NCBI GenBank assembly: GCA_030836605.1 | Contig: JAUPMC010000002.1 | Span: 1-6,490 of the forward strand | DNA length: 6,490 bases | Direction of reading: 5' to 3' | From: Thermoplasmatota archaeon | Lineage (GTDB): Archaea; Thermoplasmatota; Thermoplasmata; UBA10834 | Shown here: positions 1 to 5,611 of the stretch, piece by piece | Numbering within the stretch: the stretch's first letter is position 1 | How the letters are laid out: every line of letters starts with the position of its first letter | The notes under the pieces: generated by a model | Databases searched by the model: none | What the model was told of the DNA's origin: nothing | The model's input: only the letters and a program-made list of their open reading frames with translations | Translations under genes and position numbers: made by a program

Positions 1-4
1 GCCT

Positions 5-25
5 TGTACGACAAATTGTCGTACA
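5..25. promoter_or_regulatory. Perfect 10-bp inverted repeat, operator-like
   Basis: The arms TGTACGACAA (5-14) and TTGTCGTACA (16-25) are exact reverse complements around a single central A. This is the size and symmetry expected for a dimeric helix-turn-helix repressor site. It ends 3 bases before a TATA-like box at 29-36. If transcription runs left, the site would lie between the TATA box and the start site and could block polymerase. If it runs right, it would cover the BRE where TFB binds. The gene it controls is not identifiable; for leftward transcription it would lie outside the window. The symmetry is seen directly and the operator role is inferred. Confidence 0.6.
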
Positions 26-28
26 GTC

Positions 29-36
29 TATAAATA
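29..36. promoter_or_regulatory. TATA box next to the palindrome, direction uncertain
   Basis: TATAAATA, within CTATAAATAG, is a good archaeal TATA element in an otherwise G+C-rich stretch. The surrounding ten bases read almost the same on both strands, so the direction cannot be decided from the box. Rightward initiation would fall near base 59, ahead of a hairpin-prone non-coding stretch and glyA. Leftward initiation would fall near base 6, for a gene outside the window. Confidence 0.55.
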
Positions 37-74
37 GCTATCTGGGAATCGTGCAACCTCCGTTTCCACTGCAG

Positions 75-108
75 CCGGTGCACGCCCCTCTCCCCTCGTG
101 GGCACCGG
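75..108. other. Strong G+C-rich hairpin in the region upstream of glyA
   Basis: Bases 75-84 (CCGGTGCACG) pair with 97-108 in ten base pairs, interrupted only by a 2-nt GG bulge at 101-102. The 12-nt loop is all pyrimidine on the + strand. A shorter stem follows at 148-152/162-166 (CCCGT/ACGGG). With the stem at 177-220, the stretch 60-222 looks fold-prone. It could be an untranslated leader or a small RNA. Its high G+C content alone would also produce stems, so an RNA function is not proven. Confidence 0.35.
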
Positions 109-176
109 GGCGTCCGGGCCGGGGCGGGCCTCATCGGTCCCTCGGGTCCCGTCTTTGTCATACGGGGTTCGACAGC

Positions 177-220
177 GCCTCGGGCCCCTGATGCTTCCCA
201 CTGCATGTAACGGCCGAGGC
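177..220. other. 7-bp inverted repeat upstream of the glyA promoter
   Basis: GCCTCGG (177-183) and CCGAGGC (214-220) are exact reverse complements separated by 30 nt. The element lies just upstream of the glyA-proximal TATA box. No T-tract follows on the + strand, so it does not look like an intrinsic terminator. It may be part of the same folded region as the hairpin at 75-108. Confidence 0.3.
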
Positions 221-243
221 CCTTGGGGCACGGTAATGTGGAT

Positions 244-253
244 AATTTTTTAA
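244..253 (+). promoter_or_regulatory. TATA-type promoter of glyA
   Basis: The A/T-only run AATTTTTTAA with flanks (about 244-253) is centred some 27 bases before the GTG at 277. That is the usual distance from an archaeal TATA box to the transcription start. It implies a leaderless glyA mRNA beginning at or next to the start codon, and it argues against translation starting upstream of this box. Confidence 0.6.
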
Positions 254-276
254 CCTGTCATTGTTTCCCCGAGTTC

Positions 277-1569
277 GTGCCTAGCCCAAGGGAGATCGCC
301 CAGTCAGTCAGGGTTTTCACGAGGAAGCACAACTCCTGGTTCAAGGATTCGATACCCCTCATCGCGTCTGAGAACGTGATGAGTCCGCTCGCGCGCGAGG
401 TCATGAACTCCGACCTGCACAACAGGTACGCTGAGGGGTTGCCGGGCAAGCGCTACTACCAGGGGAACATATTCGTGGACGAGATCGAGAGCGTCTGCGA
501 GTCCCTGGCCAAGGATGTCTTCTCCTGCAGGTTCGCCGATGTCAGGCCGACCTCGGGGACCGTCTGCAACCTCGCGGTCCTGATGGCCCTCGCGAAGCCG
601 AGGGACAAGATGACCACCGTCGCGCTCTCTGACGGAGGCCACATCTCCCACGCCAAGATAGGCGCCACAGGCCTGCGCGGGGTCAAGACGTTCAACTACC
701 CGTTCGACGAGGACGCGATGAACATTGACGTCGCGGGCACGAAGCGCCTGATCCGCGAGGTGAAGCCAAGGATCGCGCTCTTCGGCCAGTCCGTCTACCT
801 CTTCCCGACTCCGCTGGACGAGGTCAAGGAGGTGTTCGACGAGGTCGGCTGCATGACCTGGTACGACGGCGCCCACGTCCTCGGCCTCATCGCGGGCAAG
901 AGGTTCCAGGACCCGATGCGTCAGGGGATGGACGTCGTCTCCGGGAGCACGCACAAGACGCTCCCCGGCCCGCAGCACGGCGTCATACTGTCGGACCTCG
1001 CCAAGGACGGTCTCGAGTCCGGCCTCAGGAGGGGAGTGTTCCCTGGCGTGACGAGCAACCACCATCTCCACTCTGTCGCGGCGCTCGCCGTCACCCTGGC
1101 TGAGACGAAGGAGTTCGGGGAGGCCTACGCCGACCAGACCGTCAGGAACGCCAAGGCCCTCGCTCTGGCGCTCCACTCCAGGGGCATGGACGTGCTCTGC
1201 GAGAAGCGCGGGTTCACGGAGTCGCACACGATCGTGGTCGATGTCGAGGAGTTCCAAGGGGGCGCGAAGGTCGCCAAGGCCCTGGAGTCCGCCAACATCA
1301 TCGTCAACAAGAACCTGCTCCCGTGGGACTCGAACCCCGTGCGGCCCTCAGGCGTCCGGATGGGCTCTCAGGAAGTCACCCGACTGGGCATGAAGGAGAA
1401 GGACATGGACAGCGTCGCGGAGCTCATCGTCCGCGTCGCCAAGGGCGAGGCCCCGGAGAAGGTCAAGGCCGAAGCGGCCGCGCTGAAGAGCTCATTCACG
1501 AAGGTGCACTACTGCTTCTTCGAGGGCGAAGAGGCGTACGACTATCCGTCATACGACGGCGACCTCTAG
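277..1569 (+). CDS. glyA: Serine hydroxymethyltransferase (PLP enzyme), archaeal type
   Basis: The 430-residue product matches the full length of archaeal SHMT, a cytosolic PLP enzyme. It interconverts serine and glycine with transfer of a one-carbon unit to a folate or methanopterin carrier. Visible landmarks are LIASEN (about 28-33), YAEGLPGKRYYQG (50-62), PTSGT (91-95), GGHISH with the PLP-stacking His122, YDGAH (Asp197, His200), STHKT with the Schiff-base Lys227, and SGVRMGSQEVTR with the substrate-carboxylate Arg361. The tail SSFTKVHY is typical of archaeal members. I chose GTG 277. It puts HNSW 18 residues from the N terminus, as I recall for methanogen homologues; a TATA box sits about 27 nt upstream; and codons before it (223-276) lack the strong third-position G/C bias. 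The frame also stays open back to TTG 223 and GTG 238, which an automatic caller might prefer. No Shine-Dalgarno sequence is visible, consistent with leaderless translation. Confidence 0.95.
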   Translation: MPSPREIAQSVRVFTRKHNSWFKDSIPLIASENVMSPLAREVMNSDLHNRYAEGLPGKRYYQGNIFVDEIESVCESLAKDVFSCRFADVRPTSGTVCNLAVLMALAKPRDKMTTVALSDGGHISHAKIGATGLRGVKTFNYPFDEDAMNIDVAGTKRLIREVKPRIALFGQSVYLFPTPLDEVKEVFDEVGCMTWYDGAHVLGLIAGKRFQDPMRQGMDVVSGSTHKTLPGPQHGVILSDLAKDGLESGLRRGVFPGVTSNHHLHSVAALAVTLAETKEFGEAYADQTVRNAKALALALHSRGMDVLCEKRGFTESHTIVVDVEEFQGGAKVAKALESANIIVNKNLLPWDSNPVRPSGVRMGSQEVTRLGMKEKDMDSVAELIVRVAKGEAPEKVKAEAAALKSSFTKVHYCFFEGEEAYDYPSYDGDL

Positions 1570-1600
1570 GTTCGAGGGCCCGATAGGCGGGACTCCATGA

Positions 1601-1608
1601 TTTAATAA
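1601..1608 (+). promoter_or_regulatory. TATA-type promoter of the membrane-protein operon
   Basis: TTTAATAA stands out between glyA and the next gene. It predicts a start near base 1631, about 10 nt ahead of the ATG at 1641. The glyA stop at 1569 and this box show that the downstream pair has its own promoter, although read-through from glyA remains possible. Confidence 0.6.
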
Positions 1609-1640
1609 GGCCCGTTCCGCTCTATCTCTACTGATAAGGG

Positions 1641-2420
1641 ATGGCTGCTAGCATCCGTGCGGTCCAGGCCGCTATCGCCGTCGTGAACGTCCTCATATTC
1701 GCCCTCGTGTTCACCAGCGTGTGGCCTTTTCCCAGCGGCGACTTCGACGTGAACCTGCCGTCCGCCAGCGAGGTCCAGTGGGCGTATGAGGCTGGCGAGG
1801 TCACGGTGTCGGCCCCGTACTCGATAGACAACGGCGGCTTCTACGACGTGTCCGATCTCGTGATATCCTACGATGTCAGGAACTACACGAACGCGCCGGT
1901 CCACTCGGGCGAGATCGACATAGGCACCCTGCCCGCTGGACAGGTCACGTCCGACACGATCGACTTCTCGTTCCCGCTCCTCGAGATGTACGATTCCGGG
2001 GACACCTGGATGGTGTTCAACGACGACTTCCTCAACTTCGAGGTGGAGGTCTCGTGCTATTACACCATGAAACTCGTGCACTTCTACGCCGAGTACAAGG
2101 TGAGCGTCCCCTGGGACGCCCTCATCCGGGAGGCCGCCATAGACGGCGCATCGAGCGAGGACGGACAGCTGCTCATAGACTACCACGTCATCACGTCCGA
2201 GCTCCTGAGCGGGCCGGCCTATGTCACCGCGTACCTGTACAACGGGACCGACCTCCTCTCGAACGAGTCGGGGACCGTCGCCCTGGGCGGGTACCACGCG
2301 GGGACGCTGGCCTTCGACCTGCCGCTGTCGGCCGTCCCCGACCGGATGGTCCTGACGGTGCAGGCTTACGAATTCTCGGTCACGGAGACCGTCGCGTTCG
2401 ACCCGGGGTGGCTCGCGTGA
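1641..2420 (+). CDS. Membrane-anchored extracytoplasmic beta-rich protein, unnamed
   Basis: I do not recognise a named family for this 259-residue protein. A short N terminus with one Arg precedes a hydrophobic helix at about 8-28, without an obvious cleavage site, so it probably acts as a signal anchor. The rest is rich in alternating hydrophobic/polar strands and Asp, Thr, Ser and Tyr, with N-glycosylation sequons at Asn81, Asn201 and Asn208. This fits an outward-facing domain. Two similar halves seem to be present (about 56-157 and 169-254), each with a Gly-rich turn followed by a D-F-x-x-P-L strand and a final strand ladder. This suggests tandem Ig-like or LEA14/CARDB-like beta-sandwiches, but that is inference from the pattern. 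ATG 1641 is the only start giving the hydrophobic helix at the N terminus. The stop TGA overlaps the next gene's GTG by 4 nt, so the two are very likely co-translated. A surface or cell-envelope role is plausible but unproven. Confidence 0.8.
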   Translation: MAASIRAVQAAIAVVNVLIFALVFTSVWPFPSGDFDVNLPSASEVQWAYEAGEVTVSAPYSIDNGGFYDVSDLVISYDVRNYTNAPVHSGEIDIGTLPAGQVTSDTIDFSFPLLEMYDSGDTWMVFNDDFLNFEVEVSCYYTMKLVHFYAEYKVSVPWDALIREAAIDGASSEDGQLLIDYHVITSELLSGPAYVTAYLYNGTDLLSNESGTVALGGYHAGTLAFDLPLSAVPDRMVLTVQAYEFSVTETVAFDPGWLA

Positions 2421-3133
2421 GCGGGAAGAGCAGGGCCTCCGACGCCGTGTGGACCGCCTTCACCGAGTCACTCAGGTTCATCGTCGTCCCCCTCATCCTC
2501 ATAGACCTCGTCACGAACAACTACCCCCAGCTCGCGACGGCCTTCATGCCGCAGATCGAGATGTTCGTCCTGTTCTTCGGGGGCATGATAGTCGCGTCCA
2601 GCACGCTCGAGTCGGGGCACAGGGCGGGGACGTACAAGCGGCTCCTGTTCGGCCTCTGCGCGTTGGTCTTCGTGTGCATGTGGCTGTTCATCCTGTTCGG
2701 CGGCGGCGTGGTCGAGTTCACCTACGGCCCGTATTTCGTGCTCTTCGACATGACCCCGATAGTCTACATCATCATGCTGGGCATCTTGCTCAAGGGCATC
2801 CTGGTGTACATGACCTTCTCGACGAACCACAAGGCCGAGGTCGAGCGGGCCAGGAAGCGCAGGGTCGAGGATGCCGAGAGGGCGCGCGCCCACGCGGCGA
2901 AGGCGGGGAGCGCCAAGGCCCGCCCGACGGGCCGGACGCCCTCGTTCGAGAACATGTCATCCGCGGAGTACGATGTGACCGCGGACGAGTCCGTCGGGTA
3001 CACTCCGGCGCCCTACGTGAAGGACCTGCCCAAGGGGATGAAGATATGCGAGGTCTGCGGCGCCCAGGCCCCGATGAACGCCTACGTGTGCAAGAACTGC
3101 GGCACGTGGTTCCCGAGCGATTCAGTCATCTAG
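2417..3133 (+). CDS. Multi-pass membrane protein with C-terminal zinc ribbon
   Basis: This 238-residue protein has three or four hydrophobic segments: about 20-33, 47-64, 76-99 and 112-134. A charged, probably helical stretch follows (138-163, many Glu, Arg, Lys and Ala), then a linker and a zinc ribbon with Cys211, Cys214, Cys225 and Cys228 (CxxC-x10-CxxC). The ribbon and charged helix are probably cytoplasmic. Similar architectures occur among small archaeal membrane proteins, but I recognise no specific function. The GTG at 2417 is chosen because it overlaps the previous stop as GTGA, the classic arrangement for coupled translation. The frame is open further back to 2054, but that part only shadows the upstream gene, and the first in-frame ATG would remove the first membrane segment. 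The partner gene encodes an outward-facing domain, so the two products may form one envelope complex. The 3' end overlaps the convergent tRNA-thiolation gene by 8 nt. Confidence 0.82.
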   Translation: MSGKSRASDAVWTAFTESLRFIVVPLILIDLVTNNYPQLATAFMPQIEMFVLFFGGMIVASSTLESGHRAGTYKRLLFGLCALVFVCMWLFILFGGGVVEFTYGPYFVLFDMTPIVYIIMLGILLKGILVYMTFSTNHKAEVERARKRRVEDAERARAHAAKAGSAKARPTGRTPSFENMSSAEYDVTADESVGYTPAPYVKDLPKGMKICEVCGAQAPMNAYVCKNCGTWFPSDSVI

Positions 3134-4046
3134 GCGCGCCCTTCAGGGACTCCAGGAGCTCGCACGCCTTGCATCTCCCGGACGCCGTGGGCTCGCCGCA
3201 CTGGCAGGCGCCGAGCGCCGCTGGCTCGAAGCGCCTCTCGAGGGCCGGCCGGATCTCGTCGTAGCTCCTCAGCATCGAGTGCCTCGTCCCGGGGAACTGG
3301 TCCTCGAGCCGCGCGATGACCGCCCTGAACTCGTTCCTGACCGCCTCGGGCGCGTAGGGGCACTCGAGGTCGTGGAACTCGAGGCCGTTCACGATCGCGT
3401 AGAGCAGGGACTCGCTCTCAGGTATCGTCCTCAGGGGCTGTATCCTGGGCACTAGCCCCGGTTGGATGTGCCTGTGAGGGCCGAGCCTCGCGAGCCTCTC
3501 GACATCGCCTCTGGCGAAGTTCATCAGGATGGACTGAGCGGTGTCGTCCAGGTTCAGCCCGGTGGCGAGGTGTGTCGCCCCCCAATCGCGGGCCGCGGAG
3601 TTCATGGCCCTGCGCCTGAGGACTCCGCAGTAGCTGCAGGCGGACTGCTCCCTCGCCTTCTTCGATATCTCGTCCATGGTGGTCCCGTACAGGTCCTTGA
3701 ACGACACGACCTTGTGCTCCAGCCCGAGGCGGGAGCACGCCCTGGAGACGATTGGTATGGACGACCCCCTGTACCCCGCGATGCCCTCGTCGACCGTGAC
3801 GGCGCACATGGCGAGGCCCTTCCGCCCACCGAGGATCCTGTGCACGAGCTCGAGCGCGACCGTGCTGTCCTTGCCGCCGGAGACGGCGACCGCGAGCCTC
3901 TCGCCTCCCTTGAGGTCCAGCTGCTCCCGTATCTCGTGCTTCACCCTCCTCTCGACGAATTCGGAGAAGTGCTGGGCGCACAGGTGGGCGCCGCTGTACC
4001 TGATGAACACGACCGATTGCCTGCCGCACTTGTCGCAGGGAGTCAC
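3126..4046 (-). CDS. tRNA 2-thiolation enzyme, NcsA/TtuA family (PP-loop ATPase)
   Basis: This 306-residue protein has the full architecture of the NcsA/TtuA family. These enzymes adenylate a tRNA uridine and replace its 2-oxygen with sulfur, supplied by a ubiquitin-like carrier. An N-terminal zinc site (Cys4, Cys7, Cys23, His26) precedes the ATP-binding PP-loop SGGKDS (56-61). Cys137 and Cys140 in CSYCG, plus Cys229 in LECPYAPEA, match the three ligands of the family's [4Fe-4S] cluster. A second zinc knuckle closes the protein (Cys281, Cys283, Cys292, Cys295). All key residues are present, so it should be active. Whether the target is U34 (NcsA type) or U54 (TtuA type, commoner in thermophiles) cannot be read from this sequence, so I give no symbol. 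The start is GTG at 4046. A TATA box about 27 nt upstream implies a leaderless mRNA. The gene diverges from rfcS and ends against the convergent membrane-protein gene. Confidence 0.92.
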   Translation of the reverse strand: MTPCDKCGRQSVVFIRYSGAHLCAQHFSEFVERRVKHEIREQLDLKGGERLAVAVSGGKDSTVALELVHRILGGRKGLAMCAVTVDEGIAGYRGSSIPIVSRACSRLGLEHKVVSFKDLYGTTMDEISKKAREQSACSYCGVLRRRAMNSAARDWGATHLATGLNLDDTAQSILMNFARGDVERLARLGPHRHIQPGLVPRIQPLRTIPESESLLYAIVNGLEFHDLECPYAPEAVRNEFRAVIARLEDQFPGTRHSMLRSYDEIRPALERRFEPAALGACQCGEPTASGRCKACELLESLKGAPR

Positions 4047-4069
4047 TGGCTTCGGATGCGGAATCCGCG

Positions 4070-4077
4070 TATATTAT
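4070..4077 (-). promoter_or_regulatory. TATA-type promoter of the tRNA-thiolation gene
   Basis: On the minus strand these bases read ATAATATA. The box centre lies about 27 nt before the first base of the GTG start at 4046, so transcription should begin at or beside the start codon. No ribosome-binding site is visible in between, in agreement with a leaderless mRNA. Confidence 0.65.
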
Positions 4078-4098
4078 CCCTCGTTTCGCGCAGGCACC

Positions 4099-4117
4099 AC
4101 TAAGGTATTAGTAAGGT
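4099..4117 (+). promoter_or_regulatory. rfcS promoter region with overlapping direct and inverted repeats
   Basis: TAAGGT occurs at 4101-4106 and again at 4112-4117, exactly 11 bases apart, about one helical turn. The same stretch contains ACTAA (4099-4103) and TTAGT (4108-4112) as an exact inverted repeat. The A/T-rich TATTAGTA in the middle (4106-4113) is the best candidate TATA element for rfcS. It would give a start near 4136 and a leader of about 9 nt. The box is weak, and the regulatory meaning of the repeats is inferred. Confidence 0.4.
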
Positions 4118-4144
4118 GATGGCATTCGAGAACCGCTGACTCCC

Positions 4145-5104
4145 ATGCAGGATGTCTGGATAGAGAAGCACCGGCCGAAGAGGCTGAAGGATGTCATAGG
4201 CCACAGGAGCATAGTCGAGAGGCTGTCCTCCTACGTGAAGACCAGGAGCATGCCGCACATGCTCTTCGCGGGCCCGGCCGGCACGGGCAAGACGACCTGC
4301 GCTATCGCGCTCGCTCGGGAGCTCTACGGCGACCAGTGGAAGGACAGCTTCATCGAGTTGAACGCCTCGGACGAGAGGGGCATAGACATCGTCAGGGGCA
4401 AGATCAAGGACTTCGCCCGCGCGGCGTCGATCAGCCAGGCGGACTTCAAGATTATATTCCTCGACGAGGCCGACTCCCTCACATCGGACGCCCAGGCGGC
4501 CCTGAGGAGGACCATGGAGCGCTACACCCAGACATGCCGGTTCGTCCTGTCGTGCAACTACTCCTCCAAGATCATAGAGCCCATCCAGTCCAGGTGCGCC
4601 GTGTTCAGGTTCAGGCCCCTCAGCGAGGCGGACGTGAGGAGCTGCCTCGTGAGGATAGCAGAGGCTGAGGGCGTGGAGGTGACCGACGACGGGTACAACG
4701 CCGTGGTCGAGCTCGCCCAGGGGGACCTCAGGAAGGCGACCAACATACTCCAGGTCGCGGCGTCCGGCGGGCGCAAGGTCGACCCTGAGACGGTCTTCGA
4801 GTCCACGGAGAACATCCGGCCGTCCGAGGTCAAGGAGCTGCTGGCCGTCGCGCTCAAGGGCAACTTCATGGCCGCGAGGAGCAGGCTGGACGACCTGATA
4901 GTCAGCCACGGCCTGTCCGGAGAGGACATCGTGAGGGCCATACACAAGGCCGTCTTCGAGCTGCCAGTGTCCGAGGAGTCCAAGATACGGCTCGTGGACC
5001 GCGTGGGCGAGGCGGAGTTCAGGATGGTGTCCGGCTCTAGCGATAGGATACAGCTCGAGGCGCTGCTGGCCCACTTCTGCAATGAGGGCAGGACGGCGAA
5101 GTGA
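4145..5104 (+). CDS. rfcS: Replication factor C small subunit (clamp loader ATPase)
   Basis: This 319-residue AAA+ ATPase has the normal length of archaeal RFC small subunits. Four small subunits join one large subunit to load the PCNA sliding clamp at primer-template junctions in DNA replication and repair. In order one sees the N-terminal WIEKHRPKRLKDVIG, Walker A GPAGTGKT (43-50), the ELNASDERGID segment, Walker B IIFLDEAD (103-110), sensor 1 in SCNYSSK (136-142), the SRC arginine finger at Arg150, and sensor 2 in GDLRKA (193-198). The C-terminal collar domain fills the rest. I see no intein and no missing catalytic residue. ATG 4145 gives the conserved N terminus directly. No clear Shine-Dalgarno precedes it. 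The gene diverges from the tRNA-thiolation gene across a 98-nt region, and the L40e gene follows 73 nt downstream with its own promoter. The large subunit gene is not in the window. Confidence 0.97.
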   Translation: MQDVWIEKHRPKRLKDVIGHRSIVERLSSYVKTRSMPHMLFAGPAGTGKTTCAIALARELYGDQWKDSFIELNASDERGIDIVRGKIKDFARAASISQADFKIIFLDEADSLTSDAQAALRRTMERYTQTCRFVLSCNYSSKIIEPIQSRCAVFRFRPLSEADVRSCLVRIAEAEGVEVTDDGYNAVVELAQGDLRKATNILQVAASGGRKVDPETVFESTENIRPSEVKELLAVALKGNFMAARSRLDDLIVSHGLSGEDIVRAIHKAVFELPVSEESKIRLVDRVGEAEFRMVSGSSDRIQLEALLAHFCNEGRTAK

Positions 5105-5137
5105 CGCCTGGGCCAGATGCGTGCGCCCCCGGAATGG

Positions 5138-5145
5138 TTATATAC
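5138..5145 (+). promoter_or_regulatory. TATA-type promoter of the L40e gene
   Basis: TTATATAC is a strong archaeal TATA box in the spacer after rfcS. It predicts a start near 5168, about 10 nt ahead of the ATG at 5178. The TGAGG at 5166-5170 resembles a Shine-Dalgarno core 7 nt from the ATG, but it lies right at the predicted start site. It helps translation only if the mRNA begins a little earlier or the message is read through from rfcS. Confidence 0.65.
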
Positions 5146-5177
5146 GGCTAACGGTTTGGCCCAGCTGAGGCGCGCAC

Positions 5178-5327
5178 ATGGCAAGATTCCCCGAGGCCGA
5201 GGCCAGGAACCTCATCAAGAAGATCTGCATGAACTGCAACGCTAGGAACGCCATCAGGGCGACCAGGTGCAGGAAGTGCGGCTACAAGGGCCTCAGGATC
5301 AAGACGAGAGAGGCCAAGAAGGCCTGA
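5178..5327 (+). CDS. rpl40e: Large-subunit ribosomal protein L40e
   Basis: This 49-residue basic protein is the archaeal counterpart of the ribosomal part of eukaryotic ubiquitin-L40 fusions. It is a component of the large ribosomal subunit near the factor-binding region. The translation begins MARFPEAEARNLIKKICMNC and contains the L40e zinc-binding pattern Cys17, Cys20, Cys31, Cys34 (CxxC-x10-CxxC), followed by a basic tail rich in Lys and Arg. The length agrees with archaeal L40e, which lacks a ubiquitin domain. ATG 5178 is the only start giving the conserved N terminus. The gene has its own TATA box, so it can be expressed apart from rfcS. It is the smallest gene in the window and is easily missed by length cut-offs. 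Confidence 0.95.
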   Translation: MARFPEAEARNLIKKICMNCNARNAIRATRCRKCGYKGLRIKTREAKKA

Positions 5328-5397
5328 TCCGTCGCGCTGGCTCGGTCCGGCGGTCGCGCGCGTCCTTATGATTCTACAACGCGCACGCTGATTTGTG

Positions 5398-5428
5398 AAA
5401 TAAGAAAAAGGGTGGAGGGGACTCCACC
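5398..5428 (-). terminator. Intrinsic-terminator-like hairpin with U-tract, minus strand
   Basis: On the minus strand GGTGGAG pairs with CTCCACC (bases 5428-5422 with 5417-5411) around a 4-nt loop, giving a 7-bp stem. It is followed at once by CTTTTTCTTATTT, a good U-rich release tract. Any transcript it ends must come from the right on the minus strand, where no gene is recognised. On the + strand the same stem has an A-tract before it and no T-tract after it, so it is unlikely to end the L40e message. Confidence 0.5.
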
Positions 5429-5448
5429 GCAGTTGGGCATCACCCTTT
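5407..5448. repeat. Outer inverted repeat enclosing the terminator-like hairpin
   Basis: AAAGGGTG (5407-5414) and CACCCTTT (5441-5448) are exact 8-bp reverse complements. The left arm overlaps the 7-bp stem at 5411-5428, so the two foldings exclude each other in part. That is the geometry of an attenuator, although no regulated gene or ligand can be named. Confidence 0.4.
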
Positions 5449-5518
5449 GGTTACACCTCTCCTCTTCCTCTAAAAGAGCGAACCAAATTGGTATCCTTGA
5501 ATGTCTTCCATGTTCATT

Positions 5519-5567
5519 AACCCTTTTGTTCCCCTGGCGAGGACATTTTTGATAAGTGTCAAGGGTT
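5519..5567. repeat. Composite inverted repeat in the A+T-rich spacer
   Basis: AACCCTT (5519-5525) is an exact reverse complement of AAGGGTT (5561-5567). Next to the right arm, TGTC (5557-5560) pairs with GACA (5542-5545), leaving a one-sided 16-nt bulge. The element may be RNA structure or protein-binding DNA; there is no direct evidence for either. Confidence 0.35.
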
Positions 5568-5603
5568 TCGGCCTTACACATGGCGGTTGTACCAAAAGAA
5601 TGT

Positions 5604-5611
5604 TCATATTT
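5604..5611 (+). promoter_or_regulatory. TATA-type promoter of the HTH regulator
   Basis: TCATATTT lies about 26 nt before the ATG at 5633, which suggests a leaderless mRNA. It sits in an imperfect palindrome (TTCA-TATT-TGAA, 5603-5614), which would suit autoregulation by the encoded DNA-binding protein, though four-base arms are weak evidence. Confidence 0.5.

Noticed and set aside
160..180. tRNA-like GGTTCGA at 166-172
   Set aside because: The flanking bases cannot form the five-pair T stem, and no acceptor stem or anticodon arm can be assembled around it on either strand.
28..231. 67-codon minus-strand open frame upstream of glyA
   Set aside because: The translation is rich in Pro, Arg and Gly with no recognisable domain, as expected from random G+C-rich sequence. 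Its 3' end runs into the TATA box at 29-36.
304..1257. Long minus-strand open frame (317 codons) opposite glyA
   Set aside because: It is antisense to a gene with all SHMT active-site motifs. In strongly G+C-biased genomes such shadow frames stay open by codon bias alone.
2054..2416. Upstream extension of the zinc-ribbon membrane protein to an ATG at 2054
   Set aside because: This part lies in another frame of the upstream gene, gives an Arg/Gly/Pro-rich translation, and the GTGA overlap at 2417 is a much better start.
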